Source: Hericium rajendrae (lineage: Eukaryota; Basidiomycota; Agaricomycetes; Russulales; Hericiaceae). Taken from it: a DNA stretch of 64,000 nucleotides. Position 1 is the first letter of the stretch; each line of letters begins with the position of its first letter. Positions 1 through 10,985 of the stretch are shown here, piece by piece. The stretch covers positions 310,001-374,000 of the forward strand of contig CM065885.1 in assembly GCA_033439255.1 (NCBI GenBank), written 5' to 3'. The notes beneath the pieces were generated by a model. It searched no databases. It worked only from the letters and a program-made list of their open reading frames with translations, and was not told the DNA's origin. The position numbers and the translations under genes were made by a program.

Positions 1-246
1 CAGAAGTGTCAGGAGAAGGTCGAAATTGCGGCGGGCCTTGACTGGGGCACATGGAACTCTTAATTTACTTTAGCTATATGTCATTTACTGTCATTTACTG
101 TCTTTTACTGTCTTTCTGCAGTAAATTTATGCTAATTACAGTCTGGGTCAATTTACGGGAAATTACAAGAGTAAATCTGAGGCTTGATCCTGTTCACGGA
201 AATTTCCCGGTAAACTCTGACTCGATTCGAAACTTCGGCCACCCTA
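1..246 (+). mobile_element. Terminal fragment of a second hAT copy (copy A)
   Basis: This stretch is, base for base as far as I can read, the reverse complement of 3226-3471, the 3' end of the full hAT element described below. It holds the end of the transposase coding region (to about position 63), a subterminal zone of repeated ACAGTAAA/TCATTTACTG motifs, and the terminal inverted repeat CTTCGGCCACCCTA ending at 246. The rest of this copy lies left of the window. The perfect identity points to a recent duplication or gene conversion; an assembly artefact cannot be excluded. Confidence 0.85.
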
Positions 247-254
247 GTCTAACC
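247..254. repeat. Displaced half of the hAT 8-bp target duplication
   Basis: The eight bases GTCTAACC directly after the hAT terminus at 246 are the exact reverse complement of GGTTAGAC, which directly follows the other hAT terminus at 7224-7231. hAT elements make 8-bp direct duplications. The inverted relation over 7 kb is explained if the segment 247-3225 was inverted by recombination between two hAT copies. Confidence 0.75.
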
Positions 255-255
255 A

Positions 256-1511
256 TTGGGTTCATATATCTGTATTTGGACGAATGAGACAATGTGAGAG
301 ATGTCATGAAAGAGAGTATTTAGCTAGAGCTCATCAAAATCAAAGAACTTTGAATGCACAAGTAAAAATTTAGCTTAATCAGCAGAATAATCTATCTACT
401 GCACCTGAGGCTTTTGTTATACATGATAATTTCAACAATACTGCTCAGCTTGATGCAAATAATCCTTTTTCAGATCTGGTTATATCTGCTGAAGATTAAA
501 CCTTGCTATAAAAGTGTCATAAAAATTTAATGAAGATTGAAATGAAAACATATCTTCACTGTTAAAAAAGATAGTTTGATCTTAATGTTATGTGCTAAAT
601 GTTGTGCAAAAAATAATTCTACCAAATATCAGAATAGCAATAAGATGTATCCAGGGCCAGGTGCACCAAATAATTTGCCTGAATTGACACAAATGAAGAA
701 AATGCTTATTTTTCCTATACATTCAATGATTCAATTATAGCAAGTATATAGAGGACAAACCAAATATTGAGATCATACTTGCAATTTTCCATGTGATAAT
801 ACAATGTTTCATAACAGATTGCCATTATTGCCTAAAATGATATTATTGTTATGTGAAGAACTGGCACTAATGCTGACTCTGAGCAAATATTTCAAGACTT
901 TCAAATCTGCAGACATTCAGTTCAACAATGGCTTGAATATCTGAAAGACAATCATCTAACATTTAGAAATAATTGCATAATCATTAATTATAATTGTCTT
1001 AATCATGCAGTAGTATGAGTAAAATTTGATGAATATTCAGGTTTGCTTCATGGTATTATTTATACATAAAATAACTGATACATGTTCTAATAGGACCTGA
1101 TCATAACATATCTGGATTCATCCTAGATGTGTTTTTATTATTTTTATAACATCAAAGTGGAAAAAAGGTGGTAGAACTCTTTCTGGAAGTTAGATGCCTC
1201 TTACATTAGCATGAGCTATCACCATTCACAAAAGTCAAGGATTGACTTTGGATAAGGCAGTCATTGATCTTGGAGATAAGGATTTTTCTTCTGGTCTTTC
1301 ATTTGTTGCTATCTCTCGTGTTCGAACTTTAAAAGGTTTAGCATTTAGGTCTAGATTTGATCATACTTGACTTCAAAAACCTCAAAGTTCAGCTACCTTA
1401 GATGCTCTTACTGAGGATACTTTATGCAAAAATAACCTTCCTTTAGACAATGACTGGTATGGTATTGACATGAATGAGTACTTTGAACAGTTTTATGATT
1501 ATGATCACTAG
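256..1511 (+). pseudogene. Decayed Helitron protein: DUF6570-like part joined to helicase C-terminus
   Basis: Translating with stops and frame changes allowed, 260-1020 shows a Helitron N-terminal pattern of the DUF6570 type: a CxRC cysteine motif near 290, then an ELTQM..ML segment and a QVYRGQ..FP segment, ending in an IINYNCLN-like stretch. From about 1020 the frame reads VKFDEYSG, then AITIHKSQGLTLDKA and FVAISRVRTLKGLAF. These are the last motifs of a Pif1-family Helitron helicase, whose job is unwinding during rolling-circle transposition. The whole Rep/HUH region and most helicase motifs that should lie between are missing, so this is an internally deleted fusion. Several stops sit where Trp is expected (TGG to TGA), and the sequence is AT-rich, unlike the host genes. 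The reading frame ends at TAG, about 1509-1511. Confidence 0.7.
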
Positions 1512-1604
1512 CTACAAATGATGTACTTATCAAATATTCTTCAAGTCAAATATTGTAATAAACATTGTATTTTTAAATTCAAATTTAGCAAGCTCTCCAT
1601 TCTC

Positions 1605-1637
1605 AGGTGGACATTTCCACCTGTCATTGAACCTAGT
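1605..1637 (+). mobile_element. Helitron 3' terminus: hairpin plus CTAG-T
   Basis: AGGTGGA (1605-1611) and TCCACCT (1616-1622) form a perfect 7-bp stem with a CATT loop. Ten bases later comes CTAG (1633-1636) followed by T (1637). A short hairpin 10-12 nt before a CTRR end that abuts T is the classic Helitron 3' end. Its place about 95 bp after the helicase stop and its orientation agree with the preceding protein remnant. Confidence 0.65.
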
Positions 1638-1900
1638 ACTATAGATGGACCTCGGGATGACCACACGCTGTGCGGACCTCCAGGAGCAGCACCCCTCTGA
1701 AAGTTTGCTCTACCAAGCTCAATTCTGCTCGGTGAATCGGGTCGTTGGTGCATAATGGTGCATAACTTATAGGCTTATAGGGTATGACAGGCATACAATG
1801 TAGGTCAGATATTTTTCATGTAGTCATGAATGTGCAAAATTCATATTTAATATAGTTAAAAATTCTTTTTAACGCTTGAGCTCTAAGTCTCCACTTTTTA

Positions 1901-3127
1901 CTACTCCTCCTCCTCTTCGCTCTGCCCCCCTTGTTTCTCCTTCTCTTTGACATCGTGTACTTTTTTCTTCAACAAATCTCCATCTGTTTCCTTCTCGCTC
2001 TTATCCTCTTCATCTGGCCTCTCCCGGTCATCATTACGTTCTGCTCGCAATCTTGCACGGAGTTCATTCGTCTCAGGAAAGCCATCTAGATCAAAATATT
2101 CACAAAAAGGATTTCCTGCGCATTCATGCTCTTCTTTGAAGCGATCAAACACAGGTGTGAGATTCCCTGCATCGAAAAATGTAGCATATTCCCTGGCAGG
2201 AACGGTTCAAATGGCATCAAAGGTCAAAAACGTGGAAACTCACTGGTCTGTGATGATCTGACAGTCAGTAAGTAAATCGCCACCTCCTGTATCCAAATCA
2301 TTAGAAAATTATTTTGAAAGCGAAGACTGGATCATACCCTGAAAGTCTGAGACAAAGGCCTTCCGACCTGTAAGCTCATATTGTACATGCTGTGCAAAGC
2401 AGAGGAACAGTGCACGTCGGAGCAATTTTGAGGAGCCTTGAATAGCGGTAGCGGGCTTTGCGCTGCTATTGAGCACATACTTGACGAAAGTTTTGTTGAT
2501 CTTCTCTTCCAGGAAGTAAACAGGATCATGAGTCCCTTGACCGATGGCCACAGCGCTTTTGACGAATCTGAATTTTGGTATAGCAACCGAGATAGGCAAA
2601 GCACCTGTAGATTTCTTCTGCTTTTGGGTGTGATCAACGAAGCTGTAAACAAGGTCCATCAATGACGTTCCCTAGTAGATGCATTGGCCCTCGATCATCA
2701 ACAGAGATAATTCGACAGGACGCTTGTGATGGCGACGACGTGGCTCAGTAATCTCTGCATTCTGAGGAGCCAACTGTGGAGCTGTGTGTGCCATTGCCAC
2801 AGGGCGACCTTGAACAAAGCTGGACGCTGGAGCCAATGTCTTGAAAGGGCGCTTTGCAACGATGGATTGTACACCAGCAATAGTGCTCTCAGGAGCTCCC
2901 GACGATGTCGAAATCTCAGAAGTAATATCGAAGAGAAAAGCAGGATGTGTGGTCTTGAATGCTCCAGGGCTTCCAATGAACTCCTTGTGCTGTATCACAA
3001 GCGTCTTGATAGGTCGCTTGATAGTTTTGTCATCAAAGTGAAATACGTGACGGAGCTGAGCATGGGTTACTAGGTTGTGGAAAGCAACCACAGGAATGTC
3101 CCAAATTGCGACTATAAGCGTCTGCTG
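1901..3127 (-). pseudogene. Fungal alpha-type kinase gene, 5' truncated and with an in-frame stop
   Basis: Three exons can be traced: 3127-2338, 2286-2244 and 2192-1901, with introns of about 51 bp (2287-2337 and 2193-2243) that have good splice sites. The protein reads LVIQHKEFIGSPGAFKTTH, then VAKRPF (the ATP-binding lysine region), a FLEE hinge, FLCFAQHVQYELTG, and the alpha-kinase metal-binding/loop motif SDFQG followed by DCQIITD. It ends with a PVFDRFKEEHEC..CEYF segment and an acidic tail. These are hallmarks of the alpha-kinase (MHCK/EF2K-like) family expanded in mushrooms, which phosphorylates Ser/Thr. A TAG at 2672-2674 interrupts the frame where relatives have Trp. The 5' exons are missing: 100 bp upstream the hAT end at 3226 begins. 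I call it a pseudogene; the family call is firm. Confidence 0.75.
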
Positions 3128-3225
3128 ATTAACTAACCAGAAAGAAAGTCAGTCAGAAATGCAAAGCATTCGAAAGAGAAGCATTGTGAGACGCACCAAT
3201 CTCATTTGCCTTTGAGCTAATGATC

Positions 3226-6200
3226 TAGGGTGGCCGAAGTTTCGAATCGAGTCAGAGTTTACCGGGAAATTTCCGTGAACAGGATCAAGCCTCAGATTTA
3301 CTCTTGTAATTTCCCGTAAATTGACCCAGACTGTAATTAGCATAAATTTACTGCAGAAAGACAGTAAAAGACAGTAAATGACAGTAAATGACATATAGCT
3401 AAAGTAAATTAAGAGTTCCATGTGCCCCAGTCAAGGCCCGCCGCAATTTCGACCTTCTCCTGACACTTCTGTGGTCCCGAGACACTCGAAGATGCCTGCG
3501 AGAAAGTGTCGGTAAGGAATGTCTGAAGGTAAGGTGAACCAATATCAATGATGCCGCGGATTGACGACAGTAGAGCCGTGCGTTGCTCTTCACTGCCGTT
3601 ATCATGGTCTGCGAGATACAAGGGATCCTGGGGATTGAGCCAGCGTTGATCCACTTGGCCCACCTCCGCGGATTCAACTGCATCGCTATCGGGTTCATCA
3701 ATCCAGGCTGAATTATCGTCCTCGGCGTCGATAGTTATCGGGCTTTGCGAGTCGCCTGCGCCTTTCGTCGGGCGCGCAGCCACGGTACTAGTAAGCTCGA
3801 ACCACTTTAAGACGGGCTTGTACTGCGGCGCCATGTCCTGTATGCATGCTTGAGATGAGTACACAGATAAGCAAAAATGACAAGACATACAAGGGAGTCC
3901 GTCTCATGAAATTGACGAATAGAAATCTGGTCCTTGAGTGTCGAGACTTGTGTCTGATTCTTCTGAGGACTGTTCAACCAAGTGACCGTAGACATTGTCC
4001 GCTCCTCCGCCATGGAGTTAGGCACAATGGAGTAGATCTTGACAGCGAGTGCCTGTCGGAATGGAACCTGTCAAACGCCGTCCCAAATCGCACGATTGAT
4101 CAGGGAACTCACCGACAGAACATCCACATCGCCGCCATATCTTCTCGCCATCTTCTTCCACAACGCTCGCATGCTCGTCTTCCCATTTCCTCTCATAGCC
4201 TCAGCAGTAAAAGGACCTTGGCCTTTCATATACAGCATCAGCTGTGCTCGCAACTTCGTGAGAGCTTCGAGTGGTGATAAATGAGCAAGAGACGGGTTGC
4301 GCTCGTTCATCACGGCGGTGAGCTCAGCGCGCTCCTTTCCAACCGGCTGTGCAGGACATTTATCCACGAGATCGCCGTACTCATTCTTTAGCAGAGTCTG
4401 CAGCGCTAGGCCCACGCGCTTTGCTATTTCCCCCCGAAGCGCGTCGGTCAAGCCGGCAGGACCACTGTCGTCTGCATGGTCCCCGCCTCCAAATACCTGG
4501 GTCGCAGGCCGTTCCTTGACATAGATCGGGGCATCACGATAGCCTAGAGGATATACTGTAAGGGTCTGATCTCTCGATGTTACCGGATATTCACTCACGA
4601 GGGTCCAGGATAAATGCGAAAAATAAATGTCTCCGCATGATGAGCCATTCACGATCTCATCGAAGCGTCGATTGGTGATAGTCCTGATCTTTTCGATCGT
4701 CTCGGCAGACAAACCAACTGAGTTACTCTGAAACAGGTCTTCTAGATGTGACGCAATTGCCAGCCAGTATACAAAAATGTCTGCTGGTGTCGAATGTGCA
4801 GACTCGAGGCACTGGATTGCTTTGGCAAACGGCGCAGTTACAGCCATGAACTTGACAAGCTGTCCTTGAAAGATGAAGGTGCGATAGTTGCCCTCAGTGA
4901 ATAATTCGTTTCGACCCTATTGTATAAACAAGATAAGTGTCTCGCTCTTTCAACCTGACTTGTCTATGGACTGACCTTGATGTCAATACCCAGGGCTTTA
5001 TCACTAATGAGTGCCCGCAATGCAGGTAGGTTTCGCTCCAATGACTGCACGGCCCAGTACAGGGAGCTGAAACGAGTCTTCCCGATTGCTTCAAGCCCAC
5101 GTTTGATACCAAGCATAGCTCGCTTTTAATCGAGCTGCTCCATTGTGTATGTGGACTCGTGCATGAAAGCAATGATCTCACGCACAATGGAGATGAGCTA
5201 GAGCAGATTTAAGGTAAGCATTAACCAGAAGATATATTAGTAGCAAAGACTGACCTCCGAAAATTCAGGTAAGACACAGATTGCGCCAATGCCATGATTT
5301 ATCGTATGACACGGGTCTTGCAGGTTTATTATGTTCGGGAATTCATCGCATATCAACTTTCGGCTTTTTTTCGTATTCCCCGTGTTATCGGAGACAACAG
5401 CTGAAAATCGCCATGGATTTATTAGCTCGATAACCTGGAAATATAATCAGTATGTCATTCTGTGCTTATTTACCATGTACGGTACTCACCGGTTTCACGA
5501 TCTCAACCAAGTATTCAGCCGTATGACTGACGCGAGACACGTCGACCAGATCCATCAAGTAGGTACGCCGTTCTCCGGTGGAAACATTGATGGAATATAT
5601 GCCAGTTGGTCGCCGAATTTTGCCTCCGTCATACGAAATGGTGAGATTCCAACGATTACGAAGATACTTTGATGTTGCGACGGTGACACGCGCTGCTTCA
5701 TCAGGGATGAGACGTTCAAGAATTGTCGATTTCGAAGGCAGCATATAGGTAGAACACAGAGTCTGGGCGAAGGCAAGGAGATGCTTGGACTTCACCGTAC
5801 GGATGGCAATTCCACTGCAGACAAGGTAAAGCATGAGATAGTGGTCCGCCTTTTGCTTCAGCTGCTTTTTGCCCTCATTGACAAATTTCTGCATTCCGTC
5901 AGATGTCTTGAGCCCTTTCGGTGCTGCAACGCCAGCCTTGAGCCGCTTCGGTGCATGCTCGACCGAGCTGGACTCCTCAAGATCGCTACTAGCTTCAACG
6001 GCAGCTGCACCGCGTTTAGCGATGGCATTCCCATCAGACTTCTTTGCCATCTCCTCGACAGCCTTACGCCGCACATCTGCTGGTAGGTACCCGCATTTGG
6101 CTGCATGTGCGAAGATGCGCTGACGGTTCGAATTTGACCACGTAGTGTTGCATTCCTTGCTGGCGATACAGCGGCGACGTTCCTTTGTTAGGTCGTCCTC

Positions 6201-7223
6201 TTTGCCGATGGGTACAATGAGTGTGCAGGGACGTGACGCCTCTGCAATCAGAGGATGCTGTCGTGCACCACTGTTTCGGTCGGGCACCACTTCTTCCAGA
6301 TCCTGGCACCTAGCGTCATCGAAGGCATCTAGCCGTTTAGTGGCTGGCCGTTTCATCTTCTTCTCCGGCTTCTTTCGCTTTCCTCCATTGCTGAACACAG
6401 CAAGAGAAATTGTCTCTGCAGATGGCTATAAACAGATGGTGAGCATTTAGAACCGATAAAGCTGTTTAATTACACACTAAGGGAGAACCAGCAGCTGCAT
6501 AGACAGCCTCCGCGGCGGTAATCGCATCCCAGACCCATTTTTCTATTATCGCAGAGCCTGGCACTTCATCGAGTAGGGTCTTCAGAACGTCAGCGAGGGC
6601 TTCAATGCCTGGTCCACGCTCAGTAATCTTGAAGACATCATTCGCTTTCCAGGTTTTAAGTCGGAGTTCAAGCTCCCTATTAGCTGCACCTTCAATACCC
6701 TCTTCCTGCGCAAACTCGGCATCGTAGCTAAAACCGCGCAAATCAACTTGTGGTATGACCGGCTTTGGAAGTATCTCGGGTAGATTCTCCAAGTACATCT
6801 GTAGTCGGTGAATAGCAGTCAAGTTGGCTGCCATGATATGAAAGAGTGTGCGAGATAAAGAGTGATGTTGAGCTGGTAGTGTATGAGCGAGAAGCTGGTA
6901 GATGTGCAGGGAGCAACCCTGCCGCGACAGCCCGACGTCACCGGGCACCTGTGCCACATACTGTCCATATAAATTCTGTCCGCCAGACGAGACACTTTGT
7001 TTCTTCGTTATACTTACTTGGCCATCAGCGAACAAGGAAGCATCATCCGGGTTCTATTGGCTTCTCAGACATCTGTACATATATCTATAGTACCAATAGC
7101 CCGACATTTACCTAATTTGACCGTCCAAAATCACACCCGTCTAGGAATGACCGTAAATTACGGGGAATTTACCGGGTAAATTTACAGTGGGTAAAGTTAC
7201 CCCACCACTCTTCGGCCACCCTA
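3226..7223 (-). mobile_element. Near-complete hAT DNA transposon (copy B, 3998 bp)
   Basis: The element is bounded by 14-bp terminal inverted repeats, TAGGGTGGCCGAAG at 3226-3239 and its complement ending at 7223. Subterminal zones are rich in GTAAATTTAC and ACAGTAAA motifs, as expected for transposase binding sites. It encodes one seven-exon transposase on the minus strand. The right flank carries GGTTAGAC (7224-7231). The left flank TAATGATC does not match, but the flank of copy A at 247-254 does when inverted, which implies a later rearrangement. Confidence 0.85.
3409..6834 (-). pseudogene. hAT transposase (BED finger, DUF659, C-terminal dimerisation) with one in-frame stop
   Basis: Seven exons fit splice consensus and all join in phase 0: 6834-6478, 6425-5490, 5434-5255, 5197-4976, 4916-4113, 4067-3891 and 3837-3409, for 1034 codons. 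Exon 2 has a basic stretch, then a BED-type zinc finger (CIASKECNTTW..RIFAHAAKCGY), then the start of DUF659 (LLAFAQTLC..TISYDGG). Exons 3-5 carry the RNase H-like catalytic core, including VVSDNT and CHTINH. Exon 6 has the hAT dimerisation motif (YSIVPNSMAEERTMS..TWLNS). It would cut and paste elements with the TAGGGTGGCC ends in the nucleus. The only visible lesion is TAA at 5126-5128, in the segment before KRAMLGI. I chose the start Met at 6834 because it opens a clean helical N-terminus. The region upstream to 7223 is the likely promoter. Confidence 0.8.
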
Positions 7224-7231
7224 GGTTAGAC
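7224..7231. repeat. hAT target-site duplication half, GGTTAGAC
   Basis: Eight bases directly after the hAT right terminus. The partner copy is found, inverted, at 247-254 instead of at the left terminus of this element. Confidence 0.7.
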
Positions 7232-7436
7232 TTTGTGCACCATAGTCTACAGGATGTGGCTGATGAGTATGTATACCTCAAATTCTATGATGAGCAGGTG
7301 AAAATGTTCAGCATCACCTACATAATGTGAAGGACTATGATTGTGAAGCTCATTATTATGACCAGATGATATAGTGATATTAGAAGATCTTTGCATAGCA
7401 GCATTATTGTTATGCATTTTCTGAGCATTATTTTAT

Positions 7437-9022
7437 TTAACTGTGGCTGATCCCTAGTAAAAAAAAAAACACATCATCTGTAATATCTCTAGCAGCATTG
7501 AAATTCTGTGTTTGAGCACCAGCAGCATTTAAACTCTGTATCTGAGCACCAGCAACATTTAAATTCTGTGTCTGAGCACCAGCTGCATTTGCATCATCAA
7601 AAAGTCTCATTGATGCAAGATCATCATAGTCATCATTATCATTATCATTATCAATCATCATAGCATCCAAGTTGCCAAGATCAGAAGCATCCAGAGCATG
7701 ATCAATGTTGCTAAGATTAGAACAATTTAGAGCATCCTCAGGAGATGAAAAAAGACCATGATATTTGTGAACTCATTTTTCAGATGCTTCACAAGTTGCT
7801 GGCACATCAGGCATTCTCTGAGAATGAAGACATCTGCTTCCAAGAGCAGATGTAGTGGACTCTATTTTAAAAAGTATATATCATCATAACTCAGATTTAT
7901 TTTACTCACCATCATTTTCATTTAGCAATGGAGGAGTAATTGGATTACCAGCCAAACAATTTGCCACTGTCTATAATCTAATTTTATAGCATGATCATCT
8001 TCAATATAAATAGAATGTGATATAATTACATACGAAAAGCGATGGGAAAGCACACACCATTCAGAGGTCCTTTGATAGAGGCAGCTGCAGGGCAGAGATC
8101 TAGATGACAGGATGGTACAAGCATGAGTTAACGAGGTAAAGACAGGGGCCAGGTAACATACATACTCAATGTAATGGAGGCAGCAGCATAATGTATTGAG
8201 ATGATACATCTGAGAAAGAATGTGTCAGCATCATGAGCCTAATGGTCATAAAATCTAGTATCTTTCACTTCACAGAGACATTGTTGAGAGAAGCCACAGC
8301 AGTAAACTTGTTCGAGCATAGTTTCAGAGCTTTTTGCTGGTATTCCTATAACCCTATAATGTGAATAGTTAATAATGTACAACAGACTTAATCATAAACA
8401 GAAATAGTCTTGTACCTTCTTTGTAGCTATGTGGAGATTCTCCCAAACTTTGTCAAATTGTTGTGTCACAGCATTATGATGCTTGGGACTGTAGTCAAGT
8501 CTGAACAAGTTCCTACACCAAGTATAAGTGTAGGTTTTAGACAGAAGAGACATGTATTCACCTCGCACTAATTGAGATCTTCGAAGGGTGGTACTTTAAA
8601 ACCTTTGTGATGTCTTGCATGTGTGCTGTAGCTGCATGAGGACTGGTGGATCTGGAAGCTTCAGTGACTTGTGCTTGAGTGCTGCATTGTAGTGACATCA
8701 ATGAGCTGGCAATTGTGGTTTCATGGGCATCAGCATTGCCCTGAGAGACTTCTGCTGGATGCACACACTTGGTCAACTTTGTGCTATGTACAAATTCTCG
8801 TTAGACAATTAAAGTAAGAGATGTTTAGTGGATTAGTCTGTCCAAGTTAAGGATATGGTAAGTGTGGATGCATGGATACTGTGATATGTCAAAACTGACC
8901 TTCAGTGGCAAAATTCTGTGAGGCTGTTCTTTGGCAGCCTTGATCTTACCTTTACTAGCAGACATGTCAACATCACTGTCTTTGTTCTGATTGTCCTGTG
9001 CCTTATGCAAGTCTTGACTCAT
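7437..9022 (-). pseudogene. Degenerate multi-exon gene remnant of unknown kind
   Basis: Several minus-strand pieces look like decayed exons of one transcript. About 9022-8899 encodes a KGKIKAAKEQPHRILPLK segment ending at a GTCAGT donor. 8776-8582 is a Ser/Thr-rich exon ending ATAHMQDITK. 8520-8418 contains NAVTQQFDKVWENLHIATK followed by a GTACAA donor. About 7860-7437 is acidic and repetitive. Stops and AT-rich drift break the frames. I recognise no domain. A stretch near 9111-9137 recurs with small changes at 13004-13035, so this and the sequence beyond element I may belong to one old repeat. Apart from these pieces I see nothing in 7232-9210. Confidence 0.25.
7495..7600 (-). repeat. 33-bp tandem repeat, about three units
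   Basis: On the minus strand three successive 33-bp units encode the 11-residue pattern NAAGAQTQNLN with one or two changes per unit. They lie inside the degenerate remnant, after an aspartate/asparagine-rich run (IDNDNDNDDYDD). In-frame units suggest the repeat arose while the sequence was still coding. Confidence 0.6.
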
Positions 9023-9579
9023 ATCATTAATCTGAGTTTGGCTTTACAAGAGAGATACATTGGGCAAGAGACATGCAACAGGAGAGACAGAAGCACAATG
9101 TCACAGATCGCTCCATTTCTCTCCGCCTTCTTCTCTGCCATCAAGGCATCGTGTCGGTCATGTGCTCTAGCAGCCCCATCACATGTTCACTTCCTCACAT
9201 AACCTGGCATCAGAAAAATCAGTTTTCTACATAGCTTCCAGCCAATGATATGGCTCCTATGATAGTTCTATGCACTCTATGTATTTTGGCAGCACAGCTT
9301 TATAGCTCTATAAGACCTATCATAGGTTCTATAGCTGTTGGTGGTGGGTATATAGAGCTATGTAGTTTTGAGTGACAGTTATGCTAGCTATATAACATCA
9401 TAGGGTTGCTATCAATGCTATGATTCCTATCATACCATACCTAGAACCCCAAAATATACTAAGGCAAGAGCATCTTAAGCCAATTGTCTAGGTTGAGAAT
9501 ATATTTAAATTATGGGCTCAGGAGTAATAAACAACAGCTAATTCTACTATATTTAAAGTAAATAAGTAATTAGGGCCAA

Positions 9580-10520
9580 TGCGGGCATGTATCCACGGCG
9601 CGGGAGGCCATCACGGGCCCGGGGCCCGTACACGAGAGTGCGCGCACTGGCCGACCCGCGCGCGACACGAGGCGCACACATACGAGGCGCGGCAGGCCTG
9701 CGCGCGCGAGACGGGAGGGCCGTGCGCGAGGCACAGCGGGGCGTGCACGGGGCGCTGGGTGGCAGCGGGCCCGTGCGCGATGCGGCAGATGTGCGCGCAG
9801 GAGGTGCGGGGCCCGTACGCGAGGCGGCGGGCCTGTATGCGAGGCGCGGGGCCCGTGCGCGAGATCCTGGGCACCGCGGGCTCGTGTGCGATGCGTCATG
9901 CCTGCGTGCGGGAGACGCAAGGCGCGCAGGGCACGTGGGCGAAGCGTCGGGGGCGGCAGGCCCGTGCGCGAAGCACTGGGTTGCCACGGGCTCGTGCGTG
10001 AGGCAGCAGCCTGCACGCGAGGCGCAGGGTCTGTGCGCGAGACGCCGAGGGCGTGCGTGAGGCGTCGAGGGCGGCAGGTCCGTGCGTGAGGCGTCGGGCG
10101 GCCACGGGCCCGTGCGCAAGGCACTAGACTGCCGCGGGTTCGTGCGTGACGCGGTAACCTGCACGCAGAAAGCGCGAGGCGCGTGGAGGGGCGTGGGCGA
10201 GGGTCGAGGGCGGCGGGGCCGTGCACGAGGCGCAGGGCCGGGCATGAAACGTCGGGCTACCGCGAGCCCGTGCGCAACGCGGCAGGCGTGCACGCGAGGC
10301 GCGATGGCGTAGACGTCGCGAGGACGGACAGGCGCCGCGTGACGTGCGTGCGCTGGCGTGCCCGTCCCGGGTCGCGGACGACCGTGCGCACTCCGCTGAT
10401 CGTGGTCGTTGGAGGCGACGCGCTGGGCGCTAGCGACGTGGCGGCGAGGCGGCGTGGCGGCGAGGTCGGCGGAGGGCAGGGTGTTGCGGGATAGGCGGCA
10501 GTCGGAGGCGAAAGGGGATG
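9580..10520. repeat. GC-rich degenerate tandem core of element I
   Basis: About 0.9 kb of very GC-rich sequence built on a recurring CGTGCGCGAGGCG-like box every roughly 30-40 bases (for example near 9722, 9768, 9808, 9856, 9970 and 10080). Repeat units are too diverged to count exactly. Open frames exist in several registers on both strands, as expected from the lack of stop codons in such DNA. I do not annotate them as genes. Confidence 0.6.
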
Positions 10521-10545
10521 AGGGCGCGGGAGGACGAAAGAAGAC

Positions 10546-10578
10546 GAGAGTATCGCTCGTCGAACGAGCGATACTCTC
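10546..10578 (-). other. Conserved hairpin of element I
   Basis: Arms GAGAGTATCGCTCGT (10546-10560) and ACGAGCGATACTCTC (10564-10578) pair perfectly over 15 bp around a 3-nt loop. It lies 43 nt downstream of the leftward splice donor at 10621. The same hairpin at the same distance, with compensating stem changes, occurs in copies II, III and IV. Confidence 0.8.
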
Positions 10579-10985
10579 TAGATTAGTACGAATAGATGAG
10601 TTGAGACCTTTTTTTACTTACCACCTTTGAGGCCCTCGGCATCCGACTATCCTCCTCCAGTGTTCGATCCGATGGGAGCAAGAAGAGGGATGGCGAACGG
10701 GGGAGACAGGGGAGTGATGGTGGTAGGGACAAGACGAACTTCGACGCGCGTTCGGTGCTTCAGCCACCGAACGAGCGAAGCTACGTTGTTCGAGCTTTAA
10801 CAAACCAAGTAAAATCGTAAAAATTCAGAGAAAAAGAACACTATGATAGATCATACAGTAAACCAGAATCAATGAGAATTCTATGTAGATATCTACTGCA
10901 CCGTGAATTGCTGAGCAGCAGCATCAACATAATAAAGTCTAGCGCCCAGTCTCTGACGCGACGCTCGGCAAGCGCCCGGCAACCA

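Noticed and set aside
247-3225. Segment between the hAT inverted copies as one composite transposon using the hAT ends
   Set aside because: The flanking 8-mers are explained by an inversion restoring the target duplication of copy B; a composite would need matching direct repeats outside both outer ends, and the left one is outside the window.
9553-10293. 246-codon minus-strand open frame in element I with repeated HGP/SRTGP motifs
   Set aside because: The region is extremely GC-rich with repeats of about 30-40 bp; open frames occur in several registers on both strands and are not conserved in the other three copies.
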